Assembly: GCA_028583415.1 (NCBI GenBank)
Contig: CM053272.1
Span: 43,020,699 to 43,084,698 of the forward strand
Direction: 5' to 3'
From: Protea cynaroides
Taxonomy: Eukaryota > Streptophyta > Magnoliopsida > Proteales > Proteaceae
DNA length: 64,000 nt
In this document: positions 35,901 through 47,231 of the stretch, in pieces
How the letters are laid out: each line of letters opens with the position of its first letter
How positions within the stretch are numbered: the stretch's first letter is position 1
Notes under the pieces: generated by a model
Seen by the model: only the letters and a program-made list of their open reading frames with translations
What the model was told of the DNA's origin: nothing
Database searches by the model: none
Translations under genes and position numbers: made by a program

Positions 35901-36694
35901 AATAGGTTGAATGGGACAGTCATTGGCAAGCAGACTGTTCGTCTATCTTGGGGTCGTAATCCAGCAAACAAGCAGGTAAATGGTCATCAGATACTAACAT
36001 AGTTGTCAAGGCGTCGCTTAGGCAACGCCTAGGTGTCTAGGCAGTCTTTCAACCCTTGGGCAGTTGGCCACCTTATTGTATCTCGCTTTGTTTTATTTAT
36101 TTATTTATTTTTGTAATTGATTCCATTTGTAGCATTTTTATGGTATGTATAAAGTACATATATAAACCATATTAGATGGAATCATGCATATGTATTAAAA
36201 ACAATAAAAATTTATACTCTAACCCCCTCCTTTTTGTATAAATCCTCTAAAGGAAGATGTACCCATACAATGCCTTGGGAATGCTTTAAGTACACCTTGG
36301 GTACACCTTGGATATGCCTAGGCCCCCAGACACCCCTCCAACGTTTTTAATCGCCTTGGCACCTTGACAACTATGGTATTAAGGAATGATTTTCCTATAA
36401 AGTGGTTTGGATTTGCTGTTTAGTGTCTGCTTCACATTGTCACTTGTGCAGTCAGGAACCAATTCACCAAATATGAACGTCACAAGTTTGCCCTCACTCA
36501 TTTATGTATGTTGTACTTGACAGTTGAGAGCGGATCCTGGTAACCATTGGAACGGGGCATACTATGGTGGGCAGATGTATGATGGTGGATATGGGTATGC
36601 TGTGCCACCTCAGGACCCGACCATGTACGCTGCTGCTACTGCCGCTGCATATGGAGCTTATCCAGTGTATGGAAACCAACCACAAGTTAGCTGA
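23997..36694 (+). CDS. RBP47-type poly(A)/U-binding RNA-binding protein, 3 RRMs, 6 exons (417 aa)
   Basis: Exons: 23997-24287, 26758-27238, 35481-35563, 35645-35775, 35879-35975, 36524-36694. All introns are GT/AG and the frame closes exactly. The start is the first in-frame ATG (MMQSSNG); the frame is open a little upstream but only from non-ATG codons. Residues 1-70 are glutamine/proline/methionine-rich. RRM1 (about 72-152) has RNP2 IWVGDL and RNP1 EGYGFVEF. RRM2 (about 165-245) has IFVGDL and KGYGFVRF. RRM3 (about 286-357) has IFVGGL and KGCGFVQF. The tail is Gly/Tyr/Ala-rich. Order, spacing and the linker YQQQYSSQALVL identify the plant RBP45/RBP47 family (UBP1-related), nuclear proteins that bind U-rich and poly(A) RNA and enter stress granules. 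Intron 2 is 8.2 kb and full of transposons. No damage is visible. Confidence 0.96.
29661..31021 (-). pseudogene. hAT transposase C-terminal half, broken
   Basis: Reading from 31021 downward, exon-like blocks with good splice sites are 31021-30779, 30708 to about 30560, 30474-30402, and 30318 onward. They contain MGKLVQAMILVRHRI, NGMDPDTTNALLAIEE, DWWLNYGRNAPHLIKIAIRI and SSSGCERN-stop-SIFGLIHTKTRN. The last is the hAT dimerisation signature (CERNWS), with Trp as TGA at 30225-30223. Another stop (TAG) interrupts block 1. A frameshift precedes the acidic tail MLNEEDPVRAWIEDTYRV. The BED finger and catalytic N-terminal part are absent. Confidence 0.85.
29680..29815. repeat. (CAC/ACC)n trinucleotide-rich tract
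   Basis: Irregular CACCAC/ACCATCATC repeats of about 130 bp inside the 3' part of the hAT remnant. They probably expanded within a former coding tail. Confidence 0.7.
31360..31745. repeat. Direct repeat, two ~165-bp units ~215 bp apart
   Basis: About 31375-31535 and 31605-31745 align, sharing CTTATGAATGAAT/CCTATGAATGAAT, GGGAAAA.TG.TTG and AATCATC.TGGC.AACCA. Read on the - strand each has a TATAAATA-like element followed by a short frame (MAFIHRDITFGAVEVSPSL in one copy). They could be duplicated promoter-plus-first-exon fragments of an unidentified gene, lying immediately outside the hAT element. Confidence 0.5.
32321..32870. repeat. Tandem duplication, ~271-bp period
   Basis: The unit starting ATGCCATTGGAT at 32321 recurs at 32592. 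Both contain GGAATTTTA.ATTTCAAGC and ACAATGTGGACATGATTTAT, then AAAGTTCTTTTTATA. The copies differ by substitutions and by T-tract length. Intronic and non-coding. Confidence 0.65.
33630..33783 (+). mobile_element. Au-type tRNA-derived SINE
   Basis: The + strand carries the SINE head CCTTGGCACAACATTAAGGT (A-box region), the B box GGTTCGAATC, and the body GGAAACAGCCTCTCCGCAAAG with GGGGGTAAG. It ends near CCCTTTT. These blocks match the widespread plant Au SINE family as I know it. It lies in RBP47 intron 2 in the same orientation as the gene. Confidence 0.8.
35998..36375. mobile_element. hAT-type MITE in RBP47 intron 5
   Basis: The ends are CATAGTTGTCAAGGCG (35998) and, reversed, CATAGTTGTCAAGGTG (36375). 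These are the same terminal repeats as the element at 58869. The flanks GATACTAA/GTATTAAG are only an imperfect duplication. The interior holds GC-rich AGGCAACGCCTAGG-type words and AT-rich filler. Confidence 0.75.
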
Positions 36695-37960
36695 ATAGCA
36701 CAATGAGCTTTAGTTGTAGTCAAGGACATTAATACACTATGATATCTGCCTGTAGTTTGATGGGTTGTGTTGAATCATCATGGGACTCTCATGATGGCCC
36801 AGAATTGAATTTTGACGAACCAGATTTGTTCTCAGAAATTTATTTTATTTAACATTCGTTTGAAATTTTGTGAGGTTGCGGCAAAGAAAGTTTCCTACCA
36901 TGGGGAATGGGGATTGCTTCACTAATACTTTGATTGATCTGGATGGCCTGAATTGGATTCTGGGCGATTCCGGCAACAGATGCTTGCTCTTTAGGATGGC
37001 AAAGGTATTATGTTTTAGATGGCTAAAGGTAGTTAGTGTAGTTGAATTGATGGTGAATGTGGACTCCTCCAGAGATAGAATATCTTTCTACCCAGGAAAT
37101 ACAATGGTTTTCCTACTTTTACTTAACCCATTGGTTTCTGAGTTGTAACTACTGACTTGCCTGTTCAGTGGGAAACCGTCCCAAACTAGAAAATTTTGAA
37201 TTGAAGGTTTCCTGTTGATGAATGGCAAGTTATGCAAAAGTGACATGTGAGGGATGATTTTTTATGTATATCTGGTCTGATCATTGCATTTTAGTCTTAG
37301 TAAGTAACGGCATCAATCATTATGTTGGCTTCCTGGTCTTCACTTTAACGTCTTTTGTGTTCATGACTCATGAGAGATCTTTCTTTCATTCAGCAATGCT
37401 CCTATGGGTGTTAACAAACTTTACTTTAAGTTGAGGGTAAAAGATGGTTTTCAAAAATAATCTGAATATGATTTATCATTGAGTCATTTTATAATATTGT
37501 TAAAATTTTATTTAAAAAAAAAAAATTCATTGTCTGGCACCTTTTTTAAATATACGTGTGAAATGATCAGATATTACTTTCATTGAGAAAAGAAATGTGA
37601 CTTCAGAAGGGCAATATCTTTTCACCAATTTTGATTACAACAAAATTATCCCAAACACCATCGAAATGTTGCCCTAACTGCCTCATGTTTGTGCCCACAA
37701 GTGGATCCATGTGATACAGTAATATACGATTGTATCATGCTCATTTCATTTGTCAATTTCAGCCCAGATTAAGAACAAGGAAACCCAAGCTATTATGATA
37801 AAACCATTTCGTAATAACATAACTCGTATCTTATCACTCTTAGAATCACTTCTAGGATTCTTCCCTCACTTGTTTGGGATTGAAACTTGACCAGTAGGAT
37901 GGGTCTTAAGTCCTCTATTGTATGGGATATCCATATATGCCAAATTGACAAGTTTTGATA
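36695..37960. other. RBP47 3' flank
   Basis: The first few hundred bases are presumably 3' untranslated sequence. I see no unambiguous polyadenylation signal close to the stop. The rest is AT-rich without a gene. Confidence 0.35.
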
Positions 37961-37968
37961 AACTTCAA

Positions 37969-38195
37969 GGGGGTAGCTCAGTTGGTAAGGAACTTACACC
38001 TCAGAAAGTGGAAGGTTTTGACTCCGATTCCTCTTACAGTCTTGGGATCACTTACACAAGGGTGTTAAGTGCTCTTTTTTTTTTGCTTTGGGTGCAAGTG
38101 GAATTGCTCTCATTTAGTCCCCGGAATGACCTGGTCCATGCGGATTATGAGGTCAATATGAGCCCGCAGGACAAGTCAGGTAGTTGTGATGAATA
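37969..38195 (+). repeat. tRNA-derived SINE-like element
   Basis: GGGGGTAGCTCAGTTGGTAAG is tRNA-like (A box TAGCTCAGTTGG). The B-box position is degraded (GGTTTTGACTCCGAT). A body with CCCCGGAATGACCTGG and AGCCCGCAGG follows. No cloverleaf folds from it, so it is a SINE rather than a tRNA gene. Confidence 0.5.
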
Positions 38196-38584
38196 TTAAC
38201 TAGTTGTTATGAATATTAATTCTTACAAAAGATTGTGACAATAAATAAAAAAAAGGGTGTGAGAATGACCACTTTCTGTTAATTGTTGCTGAAGACAAGT
38301 ATTATGCAAGAAAGTCAAATCTTTTCCATGGAATCAACAATAAATGGAGTACAAATAGCCACTTCCCCTTATAAAATGGAACCCTATGAAGTACTTCCTC
38401 CTACATATAGGAGAAGTGAGGGAGGCAGTGGGAAATGTTGATCTAATTTCATTCTTTTTGGTACAAAAATTCTCACATAGAGAATGCTTTGTAGCCCACC
38501 TATATAAGAAAAAAGAAAAAAAAAAAAAAAAAAGGAATAAACCTTGAAATTTTTCATAGAGAAAAATGCTTTATAAATATCTAA

Positions 38585-39152
38585 GGCTTTCTTTGGTATA
38601 GTTTATATTTATATTTATGAGTTCTTTATAACAAATTATTTATAAAAATAAATTATAGATCATAAATAATAAGCATTTAATACTACTAAACATAAAAAAG
38701 TAATAATAGATTATTACAATAATGATAAACACCTTCTAATCTATTTGTAGATTTTAGATTATATCAATTTATTTTAAATATAAATAAGTACCATAAATCA
38801 TACTAAAGGTTTCTTTGGTATAGTTTATATTTATGTTTATGAGTTATTTATAATAAATCATTTATAAAAATAAATTATGAATCATAAATAATAACCGTAA
38901 TTACTACTAGACATAAAAAAGTAATAATAGATTATCAAAATAATGATAAACACCTTCCAATCTATTTGTAGATTTTAGATTATATCAATTTATTTTAAAT
39001 ATAAATAAGTAACTATAAATCATACCAAACAACTATATATGTCGTAATGTATTATATAAATAATTCTATAATACATACCAAAGAGGCCTAAACAACTACA
39101 TATGTCATAATGTATTATATAATTAATTCTATAATACATACCAAAGAGAGCC
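38585..39152. mobile_element. Tourist-like (PIF/Harbinger) MITE with internal tandem duplication
   Basis: Ends GGCTTTCTTTGGTAT and, reversed, GGCTCTCTTTGGTAT, flanked by TAA on both sides (38582-38584, 39153-39155). That is the 3-bp duplication of PIF/Harbinger elements. Inside, a unit of about 232 bp is tandemly repeated (38585 and about 38817), and a shorter unit of about 70 bp near the right end is also doubled. Confidence 0.8.
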
Positions 39153-40092
39153 TAAATAATAATAAAAAACAATTTAAAAAAGAGAGGATTTTCCACGACG
39201 TTAGTGTGGGGGAAATATCCTTCACCACACCAATAAAGTCATGTAGGCTGGTATTATTTTCATGGGGCCCATATGATTAGAAAAGAAAGAGAAAATAATA
39301 AAGAAAAATCCTTATGAGACAATATATGGTATAATGGCAGTGTGAAAAACCTTATATTTTCATATTCTTAAAAGCTTGAAGTTATTGAATATGCCATCCA
39401 AAAAGTCCCTTTGGATAGGAAAAATAAGAGGCTAGAAAAAAGATAACCTTTGTTGTAATATATGCACTATATAGAAATATAAATAATTATAAAATTGACT
39501 TACACAAATACTCCATGTAAGTATTCATGAACTCACCAAAATAAACATCAAACCCACTATTAAATTGTTGTAGCACATGAGTCAAACGAATAGTAGGATG
39601 GAATCGTAATCCAGACTACTCTCCTTAAAATTATAATCGCCCTCCATGGTGCAAATCAGGTTCTACATGAATCGATTTACAAGATAAAACAATCCTCAAA
39701 AAATGGAAAGTATTGCACTTACTTTCAAGGTTTACTTAGAAATTTAGAAGGCTATGCTCAAGTTAAATTAACTCTAAAGGGACTGTCAAAACCAAATTAT
39801 ATCTTCTTGTCATGAATGGGTTAAACCTTCTTTCTATACATAGGAGAATAACAAACACCACCAATTGTTGTCTCAAAAGAGTGTGTCCAAACATCATGTC
39901 TTTATAAACAGACATGTCACCTAAAATCACACCTATTGATCGTTTAAGTACTTATTAGGAAGAGATAAACCCCTTCAACACCTCTTGTAAAAGTGCCTAT
40001 TAAGAAGAAACACATTTTCAACACCTCTTATAAATGTACCTATTAAGAAGAGATACACCTTTTCAACCCATTAGAAAAATAATAAAATAATA

Positions 40093-41977
40093 GAAAAAAT
40101 TTCACATACACCCCAAGAAGTATTGCTAACATCATCTACCACCCCACAGGTTTGAAAAATCATCAACTACCACCCATAATCTTTGCACCTTTAATTAAAG
40201 AGGCCCACCCCGTTAACAGAGTCTCATTAGATACTGATGTCACCTGAAATCGAACCTATGATGGACAATCCTACCCTTAAAGTTAAAAAACAATTTTACC
40301 CTCTTTTCAATTTTTACCCTACCCCCAAATCGTATTCTTTTGGTAACAGTAAAAAAACCCTCGAACAATCTATTCAGCTCTTCTCGGCAACGACGACAAC
40401 AACAAGCATCTTCGAATCTAGTCTTCTTCGCCGACGACAACTGCACCCTCGCCATCATCGTCTTCCGGTTCTTCTTCGCCGACAGTGATGGAAAAGTTGT
40501 TGGAAACCACCATTAAACAAACCTTAACCAACAAAGCCATAAACCGTGAACTGTAAAGGCTTAATTTGTGGTCCTTAAACCAAAAGCTTGCTAAAAATCT
40601 TTGTGAATTCCCCTGACTAAAGATGGACCCTTGCTAGAAAACAAGATCACTAGAGAATAAAATCGCTAGAGAACACTGACATTGGAGAAATTGGTTGCCT
40701 GAATTACGAGGTTACATAGTGAAAGAGAGCAAACGAGAGATCTGTGGGGGAATGGAAGTTGGAGGTGGAGAAATTTGAGGAATTAGAGGGGAAACCTATA
40801 TACGTGTGTAGTCTTATTCATAGCTTCAAGCTAGCGATATTAATGGAAGACTTCTGAAGGATCTCTCCGATCTTGTCTTTGTCTTTTTCTCTTTGGTCTG
40901 ATTTCATATCAAGTTTTTTTTTTTTGGATCAAACATCCCCATACATATATTTTTTTCTATTCAATTCTCCCTTACATCCGACGTACCAATAGGGATCTCA
41001 GAAGTTCTTCTTCTGTGTTCTAAAGGCGGCAGTTTTTATGATTCACATTTTTAGGTGTTTTCAAACAGGAATCTCTGAATTCAACTAGTTTCATTGTCTT
41101 GTTGGTGTTGCTTTCAATCCGTCGAGGTCTCATTGTCACCACCATAGCTTCCTCACTTATCTCCTGTGTAATCATGGGACCTTCGCTAACCTCCCGTTAG
41201 ATTTAGCTCCTGGTATTGGAGCGTACACTTACTTAGCATACACAGTCATCGGCTTCCACGGTTCCAGCAGCGTACCTTATAAAACCGCTTTAGCCGCAGT
41301 CTTCATTGAAGGGCTGATTTTTCTCTTCATTTTCAGAATCGGGTTCAGAACCAAAATTGCAAAACTCGTCCCCAAACCCGTTCGAATCTCAGCCTCCGCA
41401 GGAATCAGTCTCTTCCTTGCCTTTATTGGGCTTCAAAGCAACGAAGGCCTTGGACTCATCAGCTTCGACTCAGCCACACTTCTCACACTCGGTGCTTGTC
41501 CCACTAAGTCACAAGCTGCGGTTGCTACTGTGATCACGTTCCTAAATCGTCAGAGGTGGTGGATCAATTGGTTGAGGTTGTCAGGGACATATCTGGAAAA
41601 CAATATGATTCATCCTAGCCGACAATTGGAAGAAGGCGATGGGTGCATACGGATTCAGATTGGATGCTGGAGCTTGGATGCCGCTGAGGGAAAGAAAGAC
41701 TTCCACAATTGCACAATGCAAAGGGGACTCCAACGTTAGGGCTTGGCTGAGAGTGAAAAAGAAAGAGAGAAAGAGTAAATGTAATTTTCATTAGAAGATT
41801 AAACTAGTAATTCTACCTAATTTTTAAAATTTTCAATTTATAATATGAAGGGTAAAATTGTATATCAATATTTTAAGTGATTTCTGTTAGTTAAGTGGGT
41901 GTGGTTGATGATTTTCTAAACCTGTGAATGGTAGATGATGTTAGCAATATTTCTTGGGGTGTATATGAAATTTTTCC
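40093..41977. mobile_element. Pack-MULE-like element A (1,885 bp) carrying AZG permease DNA
   Basis: The left end starts GAAAAAATTTCACATACACC; the right end reversed starts GGAAAAATTTCATATACACC. The similarity continues about 90 bp (CTAACATCATCTACC, CACAGGTTT). The flanks are TAAAATAAT (left) and TAAAATATT (right), a near-perfect 9-bp duplication. Host-repeat copy 2 near 49790 has the corresponding uninterrupted site AATAAAATAATATTTTAAATC, so the insertion is directly demonstrable. The interior holds a fragment of a cellular gene and no transposase. Confidence 0.85.
41114..41502 (+). pseudogene. AZG-type purine permease fragment (captured)
   Basis: The reading frame gives GLIVTTIASSLISCVIMG, then after a 1-base deletion FANLPLDLAPGIGAYTYLAY, VIGFHGSSSVPYKTALAAVF, IEGLIFLFIFRIGFRTK, LVPKPVRISASAGISLFLAF and IGLQSNEGLGLISFDS. 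This is the N-terminal transmembrane core of plant AZG adenine/guanine permeases (NCS2-like), about 130 of roughly 550 residues. Similarity stops after TLLTLGACP. The single-base deletion (near 41181) breaks the frame. It lies wholly inside element A, so capture by the transposon is the natural reading. Confidence 0.88.
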
Positions 41978-42015
41978 TAAAATATTATTTTGAATCTATT
42001 AAATTCAAAACATTA

Positions 42016-43730
42016 AATTTACAATAATTCCCCACAGATTCAAAATTTTTAAAATATCCAATTAAGCATATTAAATATAGAAATATAGTAGGACCCGTCA
42101 TTGCATGTGTCTTTCGGACTAGAACCTACACTAGGTCTAATGGACTACGCTACAGAGTACAGGTGAAGTTAAACTTCTTGAACCTTTTGTCATTGGTGTA
42201 GCCGACTAGCCTACCATCCAAATTCTACCAGTAGACGTTCATGATATCCCTTTTATCTTTTTATATGGACATTTACTACTGACTGTGTCCCCATCTAGGA
42301 TTCATGGATGTTTAGAGAATTCACTTTTAAATTCTCATTGGTAGGGGGCTTCCACCTTTTACATCCACGTAAGTCAGGCCATAATGTGCATCACAGTTAA
42401 CACACCCTCCACATTTCATGAGAACCAACTTTGATCAAGAGTCTAGAACTCATCCTATTTTCATTGTGGCGGTATTACTTTCCCATCTAACTAGAATAAA
42501 GCAATTTTAGTAATACTAAATCAAGTCATCTGATGAATTCGTTTTTACCCTTTGAACCTAATTCAGGAAAATTCCTCTTTACATAGGTTGGGTGTTGGTC
42601 ATCACATGACTTATGTCACAGGCTATAAAGTGCTTATTCATTTAGATGAATAAATACCACATTAATGGTCAAAGACTAAGTACTAGTACTAGTTAGTTTT
42701 ACATGACTTTAAACGCACAATACCACCTTAGTCTCTCCAGATATATATACATTCGACTAAGACATAAATGTCTTACATGTCCTTAGACACATATATGCGA
42801 TTCCCACTACTTTCAGTATTATCTTATCGATTCATTAATGAATCTTATCACCATCAAGTTAATCGCTGTTCGAACCAAAGTGACCTTTCTGAATCTAGGA
42901 TTATTTCCTACATTCTATTATTAAGTAGAGATTAACCATTCTACTTGTCTTCACTCCTCTATTTAAGAAGAGATTCAACAAGCAAATTTTTAGGGATGTA
43001 AATGGATCGGATTCAGCACGGATAAACTATGATCCGAATTCTAATCCAACTTCTAATCACCTTGTCCAAATCCGCCTCTGCTTCCGGTGGATTCCAAAAA
43101 ATAAAATCCAAATTTGAATATGAATTTTAACTGGATATGTGATTAAAATCCGATCCGAATTAGAACTGAAACATAAAACATGAAACATCACCATTACTAC
43201 TGATAGCCTGATGATAACCAAAACAAGAAAGAGATGAGAAGGCAGTGAAACCAAAAGGGTTTACATTTGTGAAGCAGCACAAACCCTTTCCCACATATAG
43301 AATAAATTGTTGTATGAGAGGGTTTCTTATTTCTTCACTTTTTTTCCTCACATACGAATCTGTATTTGCTTCTTCTTTTTTTTCTATTTTTTTTTAGAAA
43401 ACCCGAAGTAGAAGAAGAGAGGAAATTGGTAGCAGCAGTAGCAAATCAACGACAGCAACAATGAATCAGTGGCAGCAGCTGCAATAGGCCGTTTCCACAG
43501 CTCGTCTCCTAGCTTTTTCCCAAACTCAACACAGTCATGATAAGAAAAGATCGAAGAAATCAGCAACGGTAAATCGTCAGCGACCCCTGCAATTGGCGCT
43601 TCCTTCTTTTCCCTACTTCCCCCCGAGCCCTAACTTACGCAGTAAATTGTGGAAACTAGAAACCTAACTCTTAACTAGAGTTGGAGTTGTTGGCTTGAAG
43701 CATGAAAAGTCAGAGTCTGTTTGATTCCTT
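42016..43730. other. No gene seen; LTR-like and AT-rich DNA
   Basis: 42080-42990 is the right part of the LTR-like repeat, with no coding frame. A short (CAG/GCAGCAA)n-like purine stretch lies near 43425-43480. Nothing else recognised. Confidence 0.35.
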
Positions 43731-43733
<3 letters not shown>

Positions 43734-43774
<41 letters not shown>

Positions 43775-44670
43775 TCGGAATCTACCTCTGCATACTTTTT
43801 ATAGGCACTACATTCTTTGTGCAAGAAGATATTTTGGACCAGTATCTTCTGCAGTGACTACCAAACAACAGTGAAGATCCTTGCTAGTTATAGAGTCATA
43901 GTGCATCAGAACACTGTGAACATCCTCAACCCTCACTGCTAGGCGACATCTAGATTGGAAATCTTTTTCTAAAAATTTCCACAATTTTCTACAGAGATGA
44001 CCATGCCCCTATATGTTTCAACAAATTATTTTAATTATAAATGATCTCCCTTCTCCCATGCACTTCATTTCAGTGCACTTCACTCATAATAATCACAAAA
44101 TATATATAAAATCAGTTAATTTCCAAAGATTGCAAAGGTTCGGTCCAACAGTCCCAAAGAGCGGTTTAACAAACCATAAAAAGCTACGGATGCCTCTTAG
44201 TTTTACGAAAGGTCAAAAGTAACACACCAATCAACCATTTGTGTTTCTATGCATCTTTTCGAAACTATCTTAACTATCTAGACTTAAATAGCAAAAATCG
44301 ATCTCATAAATATATTTTACAAAGAATCTCTTTCTGTCTATCCCCATTAATGGACTAAACAAAAAGCAAATAACCAAAACTATATCTACATAGGCCATAA
44401 CTTCAGAAGCATGAGATGAAAGCACAAAATAATAATAAACAATATGTACCATATTAATCATTCGAAACTATCTTAACTATCTAGACTTAAATAGCAAAAA
44501 TTGATCTCATAAATATATTTTACAAAGAATCTCTTTCTGTCTATCCCCATTAATGGACTAAACAAAAAGCAAATAACCAAAACTATATCTACATAGGCCA
44601 TAACTTCAGAAGCAGCACATGAGATGAAAGCACAAAATAATAATAAACAATATGTACCATATTAATCATT

Positions 44671-44737
<67 letters not shown>

Positions 44738-45427
44738 TCGGAATCTGCCTCTGCATACTTTCTATAGGCACTATATTCCTTGTGCAAGAAGATATTTAGG
44801 ACCATTATCTTCTGTAGTGACTACCAAGCGACAGTGAAGATCCTTGCTACTCATAGAGTCATAGTGCATCAGAACACTGTGAACGTCCTCAACCCTCACT
44901 GCTAGGGGACATCTAGATTGGAAATCTTTTTCTACAAATTTCCACAATTTTCTAGAGAGATGACCATTCCCCTATAGATGTTTCAACAAATTATTTTAAT
45001 TATAAATGATCTCCCTTCTCCCATGCACATCATTTCAATGCACTTCACTCATAATAATCACAAATATATAAAATCAGTTAAATTCCAAAGATTGCAAAGG
45101 TTCGGTCCAACAGTCCCAAAGAGCGGTTTAACAAACCATAAAAAGCTGCGGATGCCTCTTAGTTTTACGAAAGGTCAAAAGTAACACACCAATCAACCGT
45201 CTGTGTTTCTATGCATCCTTTCGAAACTATGTTAACTATCTAGACTTAAATAGAAAAAATTGATCTCATAAATATATTTTACAAAGAATCTCTTTCTGTC
45301 TATCCCCACTAATGGACTAAACAAAAAGCAAACAACCAAAACTATATCTACATAGGCCATAACTTCAGAAGCAGCACATGAGATGAAAAGCACAAAATAA
45401 TAGTAAACAATATGTACCATACTAATC

Positions 45428-45511
<84 letters not shown>

Positions 45512-46225
45512 TCGGAATCTGCCTCTCCATACTTTCTATAGGCACTACATTCCTTGTGCAATAAGATATTTACTATTTAGGATCAGTATCTTTTGTAGTG
45601 GCTACCAAGCGACAGTAAAGATCCTTGCTGCTCATAGAGTCATAGTGCATTAGAACACTGTGAATATCCTTAACCCTCACTACTAGGCGATATCTAGATT
45701 GGAAATCTTTTTCTAAAAAATTTTCACAATTTTCTACAGAGATGACCATGCCCCTATAGATGTTTCAACAAATTATTTTAATGAAATGATCTCCCTTCTC
45801 CCATGCACATCATTTCAATGCACTTCACTCATAACAATCACAAATATATAAAATCAGTTAAATTCCAAAGACTCTAAAGGTTTGGTCCAACAGTCCCAAA
45901 GAGCGATTTAACAAACCATAAAAAACTGTGGATGCCTCTTAGTTTTACGAAAGGTCAAAAATAACACACCAATCTCCATGTTTCTATGCATCCTTTTGAA
46001 ACTATTTTAACCATCTAGACTTAAATAGCAAAGATCGATGTCATAAATATATTTTACAAAGAATCTCTTTCTGTCTATCCCCACTAATGGATTAAACAAA
46101 AAGCAAGCAACCAAAACTATATCTACATAGGCCATAACTTCAGAAGCAGCACATGAGATGAAAAGCACAAAATAATAATAAACAATATGTACCATACTAA
46201 TCATTCTTTATATATATATATATAT
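43734..46225. repeat. Tandem triplication with (TA)n boundaries
   Basis: Three copies of a unit of about 695 bp (43771-44672, 44736-45429, 45510-46207) each start AAGTCGGAATCT.CCTCT.CATAC and end ...ACAATATGTACCATA.TAATCATT. They are bounded by (TA)n tracts at 43734-43770, 44673-44735, 45430-45509 and 46208-46225. Copy 1 is longer because its last 200 bp or so (44262-44460) is itself tandemly duplicated (44461-44668). No protein-coding content; predicted frames across the tracts only encode YIYIYI runs. Confidence 0.9.
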
Positions 46226-47222
46226 GCAATCCATTGTTATACTAACTGTATAAATTAGTTGGGATCTCGAGCACCCTGTTAGCATAAAAATTTGAACTTC
46301 CTCTTGCTTTTTTTGGTTTACTTTGGACCAGTACTGATCATGTATGAAAAGAAGAGACGAAAACAAATCCGATTAATAAAAGCTTGTGATATATCCAAAG
46401 TTGAGTTAGGGTTAAGAGTTTCGAAAATGGATCTACATGCAATGTTGTAACCAGATCGTCTTCAAACTTGAGATTCGGAATTGCTGTGTAATTACCACGA
46501 CAGCATCATCAGCTTACCCAAACAAACGGGGATTCAGGTAAGAAAATTTTCCATTTTCAATAAACCGCCAAGAACTGGAGGGTTTTTGAAAAGTTATTGA
46601 TGATTATGAATTTGAGATCGTTTTAACAATATTTAATTGGCTATTTGTGTCTCCCTGTCTATCTCATTTAAATAATAATGCTTGTGTTCGCTTTCTTGGT
46701 CTGCAAATTTACATGAGGAAAAGGTTTTCTGAATCAGTTGTGATCGATTAAGAAATTTGGAACCCTCTTACTGTGTGGAAACTGGAACGGAAATATTCCT
46801 GCAAACCCCGTGTCTGGTGGAAATATTTGAGTCTCTGCTTTCTCTAATTTCTGAAAGAGAAGTGCTTCTTTAATAGCAGTGAAGAACTCGATTGTGGAAG
46901 CACAGAGATGAGCTGGGTTTCATTGAGGCGGTGGCCAACCCCATTCCTTGGAGTATCCGTAGAGATGAGCTGGGTGTTCATACATGCATTGTGGTGAGGC
47001 CTGGTTCTACTGCGGTGATGAGGTGCAGAATTCTTATCCTTGTTCTTATGGTGGAACTGAGATACATGAAGCATAGAAGACACGACTGTCGTCGGAGTCC
47101 ACGTCATCGTCGTAGAGCCAGAAAAATCCATGTCCATGGCCATGACGGAGGACATTCGATCTCTGGACTTGAAGAAAGGAGGATTTCTTTATGATGACGT
47201 AAGGGTATAATTGTTTTTCAAA
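46226..47222. other. Unassigned stretch, possibly captured gene DNA
   Basis: A + frame at about 46895-47190 reads WKHRDELGFIEAVANPIPWS and onward, and a - frame overlaps it. Neither is recognised. The stretch precedes element B and may be the interior of an older element whose right end survives at about 49171. Confidence 0.25.
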
Positions 47223-47231
47223 TTTTGGGTT

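Larger units (their letters stand above)
39497..42015. repeat. Dispersed repeat (LTR-like), copy 1, interrupted by a Mutator-like element
   Basis: 39497-40092 plus 41978-42015 align with 49177 to about 49850. They share TAAGTATT.ATGAACTCACCAA, CTACTCTCCTTAAAAT and CTTCTTGTCATGAATGGG. The non-coding sequence on the right (to about 42990) has the look of a Copia LTR. Copy 2 lacks the insertion at 40093-41977. Confidence 0.75.

Noticed and set aside
37969..38045. Possible tRNA gene (GGGGGTAGCTCAGTTGGTAAG)
   Set aside because: The B box is degraded and no acceptor, anticodon and T stems can be formed. A SINE body follows, so it is a tRNA-derived repeat.
44652..45561. Open frames encoding long YIYIYI runs
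   Set aside because: They are translations of (TA)n tracts between the tandem units, not proteins.
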